Source: Hansfordia pulvinata (Eukaryota; Ascomycota; Sordariomycetes; Xylariales). Taken from it: a stretch of DNA of 64,000 bases. The translations under genes were made by a program, and so were the position numbers. The stretch covers positions 1,426,001 through 1,490,000 of the forward strand of contig BJKQ01000005.1 in assembly GCA_006538405.1 (NCBI GenBank). Reading direction: 5' to 3'. The notes under the pieces are model-generated. The model was not told the origin of the DNA. It did no database searches and worked only from the letters and a program-made list of their open reading frames with translations. Below, in pieces: positions 45,701 to 56,270 of this stretch (its first letter is position 1; every line of letters starts with the position of its first letter).

Positions 45701-46558
45701 TAGTTGTCGGACGCGCCCTTGGCGAACTGGTAGAAGATGTGGAAATTTCGCTCGTTGACGATCTGACCGACGACGCGCGTCTTCTCCAAAAGGTAGTTGG
45801 TAATGTCGGCACCGACCTGCTCGCCTTGCGAGTTGAAGTGAATCTGGAGGTACTTTCCGAAGCGGGAAGAGTTGTTGTTGCGCAGCGTCTTGGCGTTGCC
45901 GAAAGACTCGAGAAGGGGGTTGGTGGCCAGCACCATGTCCTTGATGTGGGCGATACCGGAGGTCTCGCCGCCTGAGACGTTGGCAATGTATTGCATGATG
46001 CGCTTGGCGGCTTCGGTCTTGCCGGCACCCGACTCGCCCGATATGATGACGCACTGGTTCTCGTGGTAGGCCTTCATGTTGTAGTAGGACGACTCAGCAA
46101 TGCCGAAGACGTGCGGGGGCATTTCCAGACGGTTCTTTCCCCTGTACGAGTCGAGGACTTGGTCGGTGTAGATGCCGAGATCGCGGAAGGGGTTGACCGA
46201 GACGAGGACATGGCCGATGTAGGTGTAGATCTCGCGACCCTCGAAGCGCTTCTTGAGGTTCTCATTGATGGCCTCATTGGAGACCTTGCTCAACAACGTC
46301 AAGTCCGATACGCCGATTTCCTTCTTCTTGGTCGTTTCGAACGTGGCCTTTTGGGGCCTGCCGGCCGAGGCGCCGCCAGCCCCGGCGCCGCCTGCGGCCT
46401 TGTCCTTTGGGCGTCGACTAATACCCTGCAGATAGCATCGCTGGATTAGCAGTGCTCGTCGAGGCCGATGAGGCATATAAGGGCGCAAGGCGCGAGTTGG
46501 GGACGCAGTGCGCAGGAGAGGCCCTCGCGGGCGAAGGCGCCGAGAGCGGACTCACCAT
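42735..46558 (-). CDS. myoA: Class I myosin (MyoA/Myo5 type), one frame break
   Basis: Long-tailed myosin-I driving actin-patch assembly and endocytosis at the hyphal tip. CDS: 46558-46556 (the ATG alone), 46425-43153, 43096-42735. About 1212 residues. The motor domain has GESGAGKT (P-loop), NNNSSRFGK (switch I), DIYGFE (switch II) and a Ser in GEVIES before the DALA sequence, as at the TEDS phosphorylation site of fungal myosin-I. Two IQ motifs follow ([19 protein letters not shown] and [12 protein letters not shown]), then a TH1 membrane-binding region, a Pro-rich segment, an SH3 domain ([19 protein letters not shown], then GWWLAKN and [10 protein letters not shown]) and an acidic Arp2/3-binding tail ending DDDDDW. 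The ATG is followed at once by a GTGAGT donor, and the next exon begins GISRRPKDK as in other fungal MyoA. A frame break sits at the CCC 43491-43493 of the plus strand; one extra base gives [15 protein letters not shown]. The gene otherwise looks fully functional. Confidence 0.93.
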
Positions 46559-49500
46559 ATTGGGCGCGCATGCAACGGAGAAGACAGATCAGGCAAGCGA
46601 AGAAGCAGGTCGGACGGATCGTGGGAGACACAGCGCGGCAAGGCGGGGATATAGTCTGTCTGGCTTTGGCGTTGGCGTCGGGCTAGTGAGGCTGGGAGGG
46701 AGGGGATCGGGTGGCGAGGGCGAGACGAGGCGAGAAGTAAAGGGTGTGGATTAGAGGTTGCAGGATATGACGGCGTTGTGGGGGAAGCCGAGGCGACGTC
46801 GACGTCGGGGTCGGGAGGAGAGCTGAGGCGCCGGCAAAGGGTGGCGCGGCGTGGCGTGGGGAGAGGGGGATGTTGGAATGTGTCGTGGGGAGGAGTGAGG
46901 TCTTTGGGGCGGGCTTGATGACCGAAGAGGGCGACTATGTCGTGAGCCCAGCCAGCCTGCCTGCATGCCTGCCTTGGCCGTTTCTGCCTGCGCCTGCCTT
47001 TGCTTGGTGCACGTACCCAAATCTGCGTACGAGTACCGCCCACCCAACCTTTCACCGTTAGTGGAGACGAGATACCTCGCTCCAGGCAACGCCACCCGCC
47101 TCCATGTGTCAGGTACAGTCCTGAACGGTTGGTATCTGCCGTCGACACTTGACTGGTCCGGAGCCCAATGCTTGCCCAAATCTCAATGATGTACCCAATC
47201 TTCATGAGCCTTGAATGCATGTACCCACCATACGTGCCTACATATGTCTTTACCCATCTCTGCCAGCTCTGGAAACTGCCAACTCCCTCACGCCTCTCTT
47301 AACCTGATGCCGGTCGTAACGATTGTGAGCTAGCACCGGACGAGCATTGGAAGCCTGGGGCTTAGCTTGCACCATTATCTGATGGAGGGCATGAGTACAC
47401 GCGTACGAGTGCCAGGTGGGCTTGGTACGAGGCTAGGGGCGGGGCTGTGGATGTTGAGGCACGCGAGGTTGGTCCAGTGTCTGCAGCCGTGGGATACGGC
47501 GACGCAGTACTCGTAGAATGACGGCACTTGCGGGATCCCCAACCGTTAGTGGGTACAGACCCGCCAGCCATATCTTTGTCTCCCACTCATTTCGTACGGG
47601 CTGTACTCTCAACAGCGCGCGGGATGCATTGGCCAGGAAGTGTCCAGACCGCCCGGAACAGTTCAAGTCACTGACAAGTTGGAGCTGAGGCACCGTTTGG
47701 ATAAGTGAGCCGGCCGGTGGTGTCTAACACTCTTGACAAGAATGTGCCTTTAAAGAGAGGCTCAGCGGATGATGCACAGCCTCAACGCTACGTAATTGCT
47801 TCGAAACGGAGCACGCGGATTGGCCGACGCCGGCGAGGGACCAGGGGAAGAGGGGCTCTGGGCAGTGGCTCTTTGTCGGGAGTAGCGGCGTGGTGTAGGA
47901 GTACTCGAAGCGCGCTTCAGGGCTATACTCGTGGGCGGCACGAACCTTACGGCGCAGGACAGGATTAGGTACGAATCCGTGCTTCTTTCGAGGCATTGCC
48001 CAGCCGTGCCAGCGTGCCAGCCACGCGTTCCAAGGTGCCAAGCACCGTGCAAGCCGAACTACTCGTAGAACCACGAGCAGTCTTCGCAGCCCACGGCGAT
48101 CGCCGGCCAGCGTGGGACCCGCCACGTTTGCAGCCACGTTGCCGCAGTGTCTCTGGCCAGTGTTGAAGCCGGGCCGCTGCGACACGGAACAAAACAGACA
48201 CCAGCTATCAATGCGCCCGAACCGACGCGCTCGTTCTATCGGAGTGTCTGTCGCCCATCAGAACCAACAAGACATAGAAGGTATACAAGTAAGCATCGTA
48301 CTTGAGGCATGACCAGAGGGGGAATATCTCCCGGCTCGACCTGTCTGGTGTCTGGCTCCGCGCAAGCCTGGCTGGACTCATCAGGTATGTCAGACCAATG
48401 CCATGACGGTGTTCATAGACTCCTGCTGGAAACCGTCCGTGGCAGCCATCACATTGCATCAGTGTCCAATTCAAGAGGGGACTCGAGTGGCCTCAATGCT
48501 TAAGGTGGTCTCTATCTGACATGGGCTGCTCTTGGAACTTCTTGATCTGCTCGGTGAAATGTTCCCACCAACGTCATCCTGCTGTCCATCCGAGACAGTC
48601 ATGTCTTGAGGGTTTCGGGCACAGCAGATCTCAGATCAAGCTGGTCGAGATTAGACCGCTGCCTCAACGCGACTGTAGGCCGCTTCGGCGATACGTGACC
48701 TGTCACGACTGGTCGATGAGTGGGTCCCGGTGATCAACAGAGCCGACGATGCAAACTCCCTTTCCCATGCACTCCGCCCTGGAAGATATATCTGATAACG
48801 AGCACCTCGCCCCGGCAGGCTGGTCGCGCCCGGCTCCTAGATAGGTCTCTGATGTGGAGAGGCCGACTGGAGCCACTGCTTCACTGCCTGGATCGGGCGT
48901 GGTTTCCGTACGAGCACTCGTATCCTGTTCCATCTTACTCTACCTATATACTAATAATGATATGGCCTGGTAGATCCGGCTCGACTCCAAGGGTGGCGGG
49001 ACGAGATGGCTTCGAGAATGATCAAGCTGGGGAAGGGGGCGAGAGGCGAGTGGGTGGGCTTTGGCATATTGACGGCTCCACACAGCATCCAAGTCTGGAC
49101 CTGTGAAGCCTCGACTTGAGTCCCATCTCTCAACGCTCGCCAAGGTGCGAATACTTACCTGTAATAGGTACTTACGCCCTCGTGTACGAGTACTCGTCGA
49201 AAGGAAAGAAAGCGACCTCCATGAAGCACGACAGGCTGCAAGCAGGTATCCCGTTCGTCTGGTGTCGGTGCAGGTACATGCCCGTCAAGTACTGGCTGGC
49301 ACACCCGGCAGGAACTCAGGAGCGCGGACAGGGGCGGCGCGTGTGCTGCGGGTGGTGATTGGCCACAGGGCCGGTGCCGCTATCAAGGGCTGGCGAATCG
49401 GCGCCGGCCAGCAACCGCCCTGCCGCCCTGCCGCCCCGGCTGCTGTCGGCGGGGCGGCCTGGCTCCCTGTCTCATTGGCTGCTGGTTGCTGGTCGTCGCC

Positions 49501-50394
49501 CGGGCAAGGAAGGCGCTCTCGCCCTTGTTCTGGCGGCAATAGGCGGCAGGAGCCATAGACTGACCAGAGACCAGAGACCAATATGTAAGGTAGGGCGAGA
49601 GATGCAGCACCGAGATCTCGTGGGGGGCATAAGGTGGACGGCCTGGAAAGTCACCTGGCTTCCACAGCAGCTCCGGTCGCTTTTCAATATTGCTCTTCTT
49701 CAACTCCTCCCTCTCTTCATCGCCCCCGGATCCAAAGCGGATACACCATCCCACCCGCCCCTGCTCGCCCCCGACCGGCTTCGCTGCGCCCGACCTCGCC
49801 AGTGTAAGACGCTCCAAACGCCCCGCGTCGCAGCCCCTCGACCGTCTCATCGCGCGCAAGGGTTCTGGCGCCGGCCTGCGCTGCCCCTCGATCGCGACGC
49901 TCTCTGAGTCGCACTTCCGACACGGCTTCTGCGCGAACCGACACCCATCGCTGTGCGGTGCTGTGGCCTGCCGCCTCGGTTCTGCTTCCATAGCCCCGGA
50001 ACGTCTCAGCTGCCAACATTGGAGAGCCGCCCATCATCCCTTACGACCCTCATGAAACTCCCAGTCTACCTTGGCCGCTCGTCTTGCACTTATCTGGGCC
50101 GGTAGCCATCGTACGATTTTCTCTCGACATCAGTCCACCTTTCCGCTTTCACTCGACTCGTGTTGCAAACAGCCTCGCCCGGTATCGACCCATCTGCACT
50201 GGACATTTCCCTCGAGCTCATCGCGCGCCTCCGCGATCTTGGGAGGTTCAAGTGCATATTCGGCCCGGGCCTGGAGTCGTCGAGTCGCGCGCCATAATTG
50301 CAAGGCCGGTCCTGCAAGACGATATATGCTGCACAGTTCGCAGGCCGAATCCCGTCAGTTGACCTGACGTTGCTGGAGAGCTCGGTCCGACATC
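46559..50394. other. Divergent intergenic region, no gene seen
   Basis: About 3.8 kb between the 5' ends of the leftward myosin-I gene and the rightward oxidase gene. ORFs are short and featureless. It holds four exact TACTCGTA or TACGAGTA words (47028, 47508, 48060, 49185), one of them within a CGAGTACTCG palindrome at 49187-49196. Confidence 0.5.
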
Positions 50395-52334
50395 ATGTCC
50401 ATTCTCTCTTTAATAACGAAGCAGTTTACTGCTTCCAAGCTCGCTTTCCACTTTCTCTTCTGGGGCTTCCATTGGTTCCTCTTCGCCTATGGATGGTAAG
50501 CCCCCGACAAACGCATATGGAATCCACCACTCGACTGACTCCTGGGCCTAGGTATAAGCAAGCAAGCGACGACAGGCTGGCGGCCCTCAACACGCTGAAA
50601 TGGTCTGTGTGGTTCTCTCGAGGAGCGGGGTTGGTCCTGGCTGTGGACGGCACCTTGATCCTGCTTCCCGTGTGCCGGACGCTGGTGCGCTGGGTGAGGC
50701 CCAAGATCAAGTGGCTGCCCCTGGATGAGAATGTCTGGTTCCATCGGCAGGTGGCCTACTCGCTTTTGTTGTTCACCATCATCCACGTCTCCTCCCACTA
50801 TGTGAAGTATGCTCAACCCACAGCGAAGTTGCCGACCCGTCTCGGCTGACCTTGACTGCAGCTTTTATAATGTCGAGAAGACCCAGGTCCGTCCCGGGAC
50901 CGCCATCCAAATCCACTACACCCAAGCCGGAGGGGTTACGGGCCACATCATGCTGCTTTGCATGCTCCTCATGTACACGACGGCACACCAGCGCATACGG
51001 CAGCAATCTTTCGAGACTTTCTGGTACACCCACCACCTCTTCATCCCTTTCCTGCTGGGCCTGTACACCCACGCCGTCGGCTGCTTCGTCCGCGACACCG
51101 CACAGCCGTTCTCCCCTTTTGCCGGCGACGACTTCTGGACGCATTGTATCGGCTACGAGGGATGGCGCTGGGAGCTTTTCGCTGGTGGTCTCTACCTTAC
51201 CGAGCGCTTGTACCGAGAGATCCGCGCCATGCGCGAGACCCAGATCACCCGTGTGATCCGCCACCCATACGGTATGCCCGCCCCGTCGCTGCTGAACATC
51301 CCCGAATTGTTGTTTTCCTGGCTAACACGGTAGCGCAGACGTGGTGGAGATTCAGTTCGACAAGCCATCCTTCAACTACAAGGCAGGCCAGTGGCTCTTC
51401 GTGCAGATGCCGTCCATCTCGCGGTACCAGTGGCACCCTTTCACCATCACGTCGTGCCCTTACGACCCGTACGTGTCGATCCACGTTAGGCAGGTGGGCG
51501 ACTTCACTCGGGCGCTGGGTGACGCGGTGGGTGCGGGCGCAGCGCAGTTCAAGATGTACGATGGCATCGACCCGATGGGGATGTATGAAGTGCTGCAAAA
51601 CGGACAGGAGATGCCGACGCTGAGGACCGATGGACCCTACGGTGCGCCCGCTGAGGATGTATTCGATAACGAGATTGCGGTGCTGATTGGCACGGGTATT
51701 GGCGTGACACCCTGGGCGTCGATTCTCAAGAATATCTGGCACTTGCGCAACGGTCCGAACCCGCCGACGCGGCTGCGCCGTGTCGAATTCATATGGGTCT
51801 GCAAGGATACGGGCTCGTTCGAGTGGTTCCAGACGCTGCTATCGTCGCTCGAGGCGCAGAGTGCCGAGGCCGCGCGCGTTCCGGGCAGCAACGGCGTCGA
51901 ATTCTTGCGCATCCACACATACCTGACGCAAAAGCTCGACATGGACACGCACCAGAACATTGTGCTCAACAGCGTCGGCGCGGACCACGATCCGCTGACG
52001 GAACTTAAGGCCCGCACCAACTTTGGCCGGCCCAACTTCTCGCGCATGTTCGAGGCGATGCGCGATGGCATCCTCGACCGTTCCTACATGAACGGGCTCG
52101 AGGGCAGCATGCGCACCACCATTGGTGTTTACTTTTGCGGGCCCTCGCAGGCGGGTAAGTCGACTCTTCATCCTGTTGCACACATCTTGATGGCTATCTG
52201 GGCTTCTTGCTTAGGGCGCCTCCTGATCTATTCTTGCATGACTGACCTCTCTTTCAGCCCGAGATATTCGAAAATCCGCCACGGCGGCGTCGACAAGAGA
52301 AGTACACTTCCGTTTCTGGAAGGAGCACTTTTAA
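50395..52334 (+). CDS. noxA: NADPH oxidase, NoxA/Nox1 type
   Basis: Membrane flavocytochrome that passes electrons from NADPH through FAD and two hemes to oxygen, making superoxide; in moulds NoxA acts with NoxR, Rac and Bem1/Cdc24 in hyphal fusion, fruiting-body formation and infection structures. Five exons: 50395-50495, 50552-50806, 50862-51271, 51339-52154, 52258-52334; 552 residues, exact codons. The ferric-reductase-like membrane part has paired helices with histidines (WFHRQVAYSLLLFTIIH and FWYTHHLFIPFLLGLYTHAV). The FAD site is HPFTITSCP, the NADPH sites are GTGIGVTPWASILK and CGPSQ, and the C-terminus is REVHFRFWKEHF. It lacks the longer N-terminus I associate with NoxB and has no EF-hands as in NoxC. 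The first intron splits the W of FAYGWYKQ, as expected. Frame intact. Confidence 0.88.
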
Positions 52335-54188
52335 GCTGGGAGGGAGCCTCTGAACGAGGCCTGGTTCCTCTCACACGTTCAGTCCATTTGAGTCATCTCG
52401 TCACATCCAGCATAAAGCATTGTCAGTCCCTGTATATATTTCAAGAGACATAATTGATTCATGCATCTCTGCGGTGGTATCTTTTGCGTTGGTCGATTGT
52501 ATGCAAAGAAGATCATGGAGTTGGCAGAGGTGCCCAAGTAGCAGAAGAGTTCGTCGCTCTCCCGCCGGTCATACAGAGTGTTCGATCATGCCAGGACTCC
52601 ATCAGTGCCTGCATGGTCTCCAGATATAGCCAGCAGCTCCCGGGACGCGTTGAAAGGCGACTGAAGACTTGCGGGAACCTCGTAGAGAACTCGCACGCAT
52701 CGCTGGTCTGAAGAACCTCGGCGTGAGAATCGGTTCGATTGGATAGCCGCCCACGGATCGAGCCTGGCCTACTTGTATGTGTTCACGAGAAGATATTCTT
52801 TCCCGTCAACATTCAAGCGGCGGTCGGTGCTGCGCGCGGCATATCGCCAGCGACACGAGACGTGATGAATACCTCGTACGCGTCATAAGCAAGCATCGAT
52901 AGGGGCGGGGGGTTCGGAAGGTTTGAATGGAATTGCCGGCAGACAACGGGTCTCGTCGTGACATAAGACCTTTAAAGAGGTGAAGTGCCTTGCACCGACG
53001 GCCGGATCCGAAGGCTTATAGGGGGGCATAAATTGCGTACATTACCGACTTTGATTCCTTTTTCGACGCCGGTGTCGAACCAGGTGTCGCGATTTTAATC
53101 GAACTTATACTAATTATCCGTATTATATAAACAGTAAGGTCGATTAGCCCCGGTCTTTATATAATGCCCTTATAAGCACAGGCTGCTTAAGACTTAATAA
53201 ACTTCAGTAATAAAGCTGTAAGCACTGTTTCTTTAATAAGATGCTTACCGTAAGAGTTGAAATACTATATTCCTTATTATTGAGATGAATACACCTCACT
53301 GCTTAATCACTGCAATTCACAGTTCAGCCTGTTAAGGCCTAAAACACAAAGCACGGCGCCGGCGATCCCGTGCACAGGTATGCAGTATTTAAAACATCAT
53401 CTCATTAATATAACAACAGGGCGGCGGCTTGGCTGAGAAGGGTTCTGGCCAGTGCATTCACCGGTCTGTTGTATCTCCTGGCTCATCCATTTTATACCGT
53501 CTTCAACTCGTAATATCCCTCTCGTCCTGGAATGATCTTCGCGTACTCTTGGCTCGTATCCTGACTGCGCCATGTGGTGGTCCCACGCTGTCATTCTCCG
53601 CGAAATGGCGCCGGGCGAGACCGCGCGGCGTCCAGTGCGCCTGAGCTGGAGAGCCCTGCAGGGCGCCAAGACAGAATGCTATGCGCAAACCACTCTCTTC
53701 ATCCTGTCTTTCCGGTTCGTTCATATCCTCAATAGTATAAGGGGCTCGAGGGGCCCCGGCTGTTACCCTGACGGGCGCGGGCGCAGACTTGCAGATGCCG
53801 ATGTGGCCATTCTTTCCAAGCCAAAGCTTCGTCTGGCGATGCTTGCGAAGCCTCCAGGGTATAATCTATTTTCACGCGTGGCTCGCGGCTCGTGACACGC
53901 CGAGGGGCAATCCGCTAGTTGAGCTCAACGCTGGCCACAGAAGTGTCAACGACCAAGTTCGCACAAACTGGCCCGACAGATGAGATGCCGGCTGACGCCT
54001 TGCGCGTTCGACATGAGCGACTGATTATCGGTCACTAGGGCCGCACGCGTGCTCTGAGGCGGCCAAGGGGTCGTTGAGGAGAGAAGAGCCTGCTGTGGCG
54101 GCCTTCATCTATCCTCGCGCAGCGCTTCAACAGGCACACGCAGTCGATGTCATAGGCGATGTTCAAACAATCCGGTTCGGATAACGTA
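52335..54188. other. Convergent intergenic region with AT-rich patch
   Basis: Between the 3' ends of the oxidase and the SH3-adaptor gene. Apart from the AT-rich patch at about 53030-53400 nothing is recognised. Confidence 0.5.
53030..53400. repeat. AT-rich patch, possible RIP-mutated repeat relic
   Basis: An abrupt shift to clearly AT-rich sequence dense in TAA, TTA and TAT words (for example taataa and tattatataa) inside GC-rich surroundings, with no ORF. Repeat-induced point mutation in Sordariomycetes converts CpA to TpA in duplicated DNA and leaves such patches. No terminal repeats or target duplications are visible, so the identity of the original element is unknown. Confidence 0.5.
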
Positions 54189-55742
54189 TCACCGGTGCGA
54201 AGATTCCTTTGCGTCGTCCGATTCCGCCTCTTCCGTAGGCGACTTCATCCGGCTGCCTGGTAAGGTTTCAAGAGTTTCGGTTTGGGAGGCGGTCGAGTTG
54301 CTTCGCCCCATGGAATCGAATGAGTCCGTGATCGTCGGGGTATTGGCCTGGCTTCCTCCTCGCTGTCCGTGGTAATGCACCACTTGCGGAGGTGCCTGTC
54401 CCGAGTGGCTGCCCAAGAGGTGCTGGGGATAGGGGTCGAGATCCTTGCTGGAGGTCGAGAAGGTCGATACGACGGGTTGATGGTAGCCGTTGGTGTTCGC
54501 GTTGGGCTGGGTGGCGTGGGGAATTGGTTGGCCCTGCGGGGATGCCGGGATGTGGTGCTCTGCCTGAGTAGGCGTACCGGAATCGATGGGCGTGCCTGAC
54601 CCATCGCCAGCGTGTCCCGTCAAGCTGTGCATGCCGCCCTCAATGTCGCGCAGAAGGCGCACATATTCCTCGGGGACCAAGCCGCTCTCCTGCGTCTTGG
54701 GATCTTCGGCGACCAGCCAGCCCTGCCCGTGCCGGTACGAGACCCAAATGATCTGACCCTCGACAAGGGGTAACTCGTTCTCGTTCTCGCGTTCAAAGTC
54801 GAAAAGCGCAACGGCCTTACCGTGCATCTCCTCGTCGGGAGAGGTTATTGTGAATTGATAGTCCCGCGAATATCGCGATTCGTCGTAGGCGGCAAAGCGA
54901 GGTGACGAGGCGGCGCTCGAGGCATCCGACTCGGAGCGGTAGCCAAGCTCCTCGGGGTATCCGCGCGGTCGCTGGTCTATGCCGTAAGCCGAGTGCCGCG
55001 ACGTTTCGGGATGATAGTTGACGAATTCGCCACCGGGCCCGTTGGCTTCTCCTCCGCCCTGGCTGATGTAGTATCTGTCGGAACCATGTCCACCAGGGCC
55101 GGCATAGTAAGACTTGGCCTGGCCATAGGTGCTGGGGTTGAGGATATCTTCTGTTTCCATGCGGGATCGATGGTGACCCAGGGTGGCCGAGGTCGACTTG
55201 TGTTTCCGGTGGCGTGAGCTGACGACCGGGCTCTGCAGATCTTCGTCCTCACTATAGGGCGGGCCATCGCCGAAGTGAAGCGCCAGCTCGCCCGCCTTGC
55301 CTAGCGGCGGTTCGGTTTTCCAATCCCAGCCGAGTTTGCTCTCCCAGGAGGCGGGCGGGTCGGAGAAACGCTTGGATTCGCTCCCGGGCGTGGTCATGCC
55401 CGAAGGCGGGCCTGAAGGCTCGGGAGGGGGCCCATAGTGCAAGGGGTTCGCGGGAGGATATGCGAAGTCGCGGACGAGGGTGTAGGAGAGGCTCGAGTGA
55501 AAGACGGGAAACAGATACGAAGCGGGGCGGGACCTCGACGGGATGGAGCCAGTCGAGTACTGGGAGAGGCGATTCTTGGAGGCGTGCGACATTGGTCTCG
55601 GGTGGGTAGTGCGAGCGGTCAAAGGTGGCGAAGTGACCAGAGGAGGGAGAGCAGCCAGGTTCTGGCTCGTCGACGGCGAGGTGACGGCAGTGGCTAGGGG
55701 CGAGGGAGCTGATGATGAGCTGGCGGACATGATGGTGGTCAT
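54189..55742 (-). CDS. SH3-domain adaptor, Nbp2/Skb5 type
   Basis: Uninterrupted ORF, 517 residues from MTTIMSASSSS. The N-terminal half is Ser/Pro-rich and disordered, with blocks such as LVRDFAYPPANPLHYGPPPE and ESKLGWDWKTEPP. One SH3 domain lies near residues 305-360: GKAVALFDFERENENELPLV, then EGQIIWVSYRHGQGWLVAED, then GLVPEEYVRLL, with the ALYDF-like, GW and P..Y positions all present. It resembles yeast Nbp2 and fission yeast Skb5, adaptors that bring the PP2C phosphatase Ptc1 or PAK kinases to MAP-kinase pathways (HOG and cell wall integrity). The tail is Gln/Ser/Thr-rich and ends in an acidic Ser-rich segment. An in-frame extension upstream to 56435 lacks conserved features and is taken as leader sequence. 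Frame intact. Confidence 0.75.
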   Translation of the reverse strand: MTTIMSASSSSAPSPLATAVTSPSTSQNLAALPPLVTSPPLTARTTHPRPMSHASKNRLSQYSTGSIPSRSRPASYLFPVFHSSLSYTLVRDFAYPPANPLHYGPPPEPSGPPSGMTTPGSESKRFSDPPASWESKLGWDWKTEPPLGKAGELALHFGDGPPYSEDEDLQSPVVSSRHRKHKSTSATLGHHRSRMETEDILNPSTYGQAKSYYAGPGGHGSDRYYISQGGGEANGPGGEFVNYHPETSRHSAYGIDQRPRGYPEELGYRSESDASSAASSPRFAAYDESRYSRDYQFTITSPDEEMHGKAVALFDFERENENELPLVEGQIIWVSYRHGQGWLVAEDPKTQESGLVPEEYVRLLRDIEGGMHSLTGHAGDGSGTPIDSGTPTQAEHHIPASPQGQPIPHATQPNANTNGYHQPVVSTFSTSSKDLDPYPQHLLGSHSGQAPPQVVHYHGQRGGSQANTPTITDSFDSMGRSNSTASQTETLETLPGSRMKSPTEEAESDDAKESSHR

Positions 55743-56220
55743 GCTCGGGGCATTGAACCGAGAGGTGGGGAGAAGGTAAGGAAAAGAAGGCCCGGTGGCG
55801 TCTGGCGTACCAGGTGATGCTGGGGTGAAAGCAGATACGCGCGAGCCGTGATAACGCTGAACAATCGGCGGCGGCGGCGGCGGCGACAAGCAGCGAGCGC
55901 CAAACGAAACCTGCGACGGGCAGCCGGCCAGGGAGCGAGACAGAAACAAGGGCGGACTGGCAAGGGCGCGACGTCGGGGCCTGGGGGAGACGCGAGATCC
56001 ACGGGTGACGGCGATGGTTCGGTAGGTCAGGGTGCGGTAGGCGCACAAGAAGGCCGATACCAAACAAGCTTGACCAGCAAGTTGTTTCGCAACCTCTGTG
56101 CGTTGGAGGCCAAGGTGGGGAGGCCAGAGGGCGGCGGCGTCGGCAGCGGCGGCGGTGGCGGAACAGGACGAGGGGGGGGAGGAGGATCGGTGCACCAGCG
56201 AAGCGTTGCGGTGCTCTGCA

Positions 56221-56270
56221 GGTGCGGTGCGGTGCGGTGCAGCGTGGTGTGGTGTGGTATGGTGTGGTGG
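56221..56270. repeat. (GGTGC/GGTGT)n pentanucleotide repeat
   Basis: Ten pentamer units alternating GGTGC and GGTGT with a few changes, in the likely leader or promoter of the SH3-adaptor gene. Confidence 0.9.

Noticed and set aside
50395..52334. NoxB, NoxC or ferric reductase
   Set aside because: It lacks the NoxB N-terminal extension and the NoxC EF-hands. Sequence blocks such as YNVEKTQVRP, HPYDVVEIQF and the FWKEHF end fit NoxA; metalloreductases lack this C-terminus.
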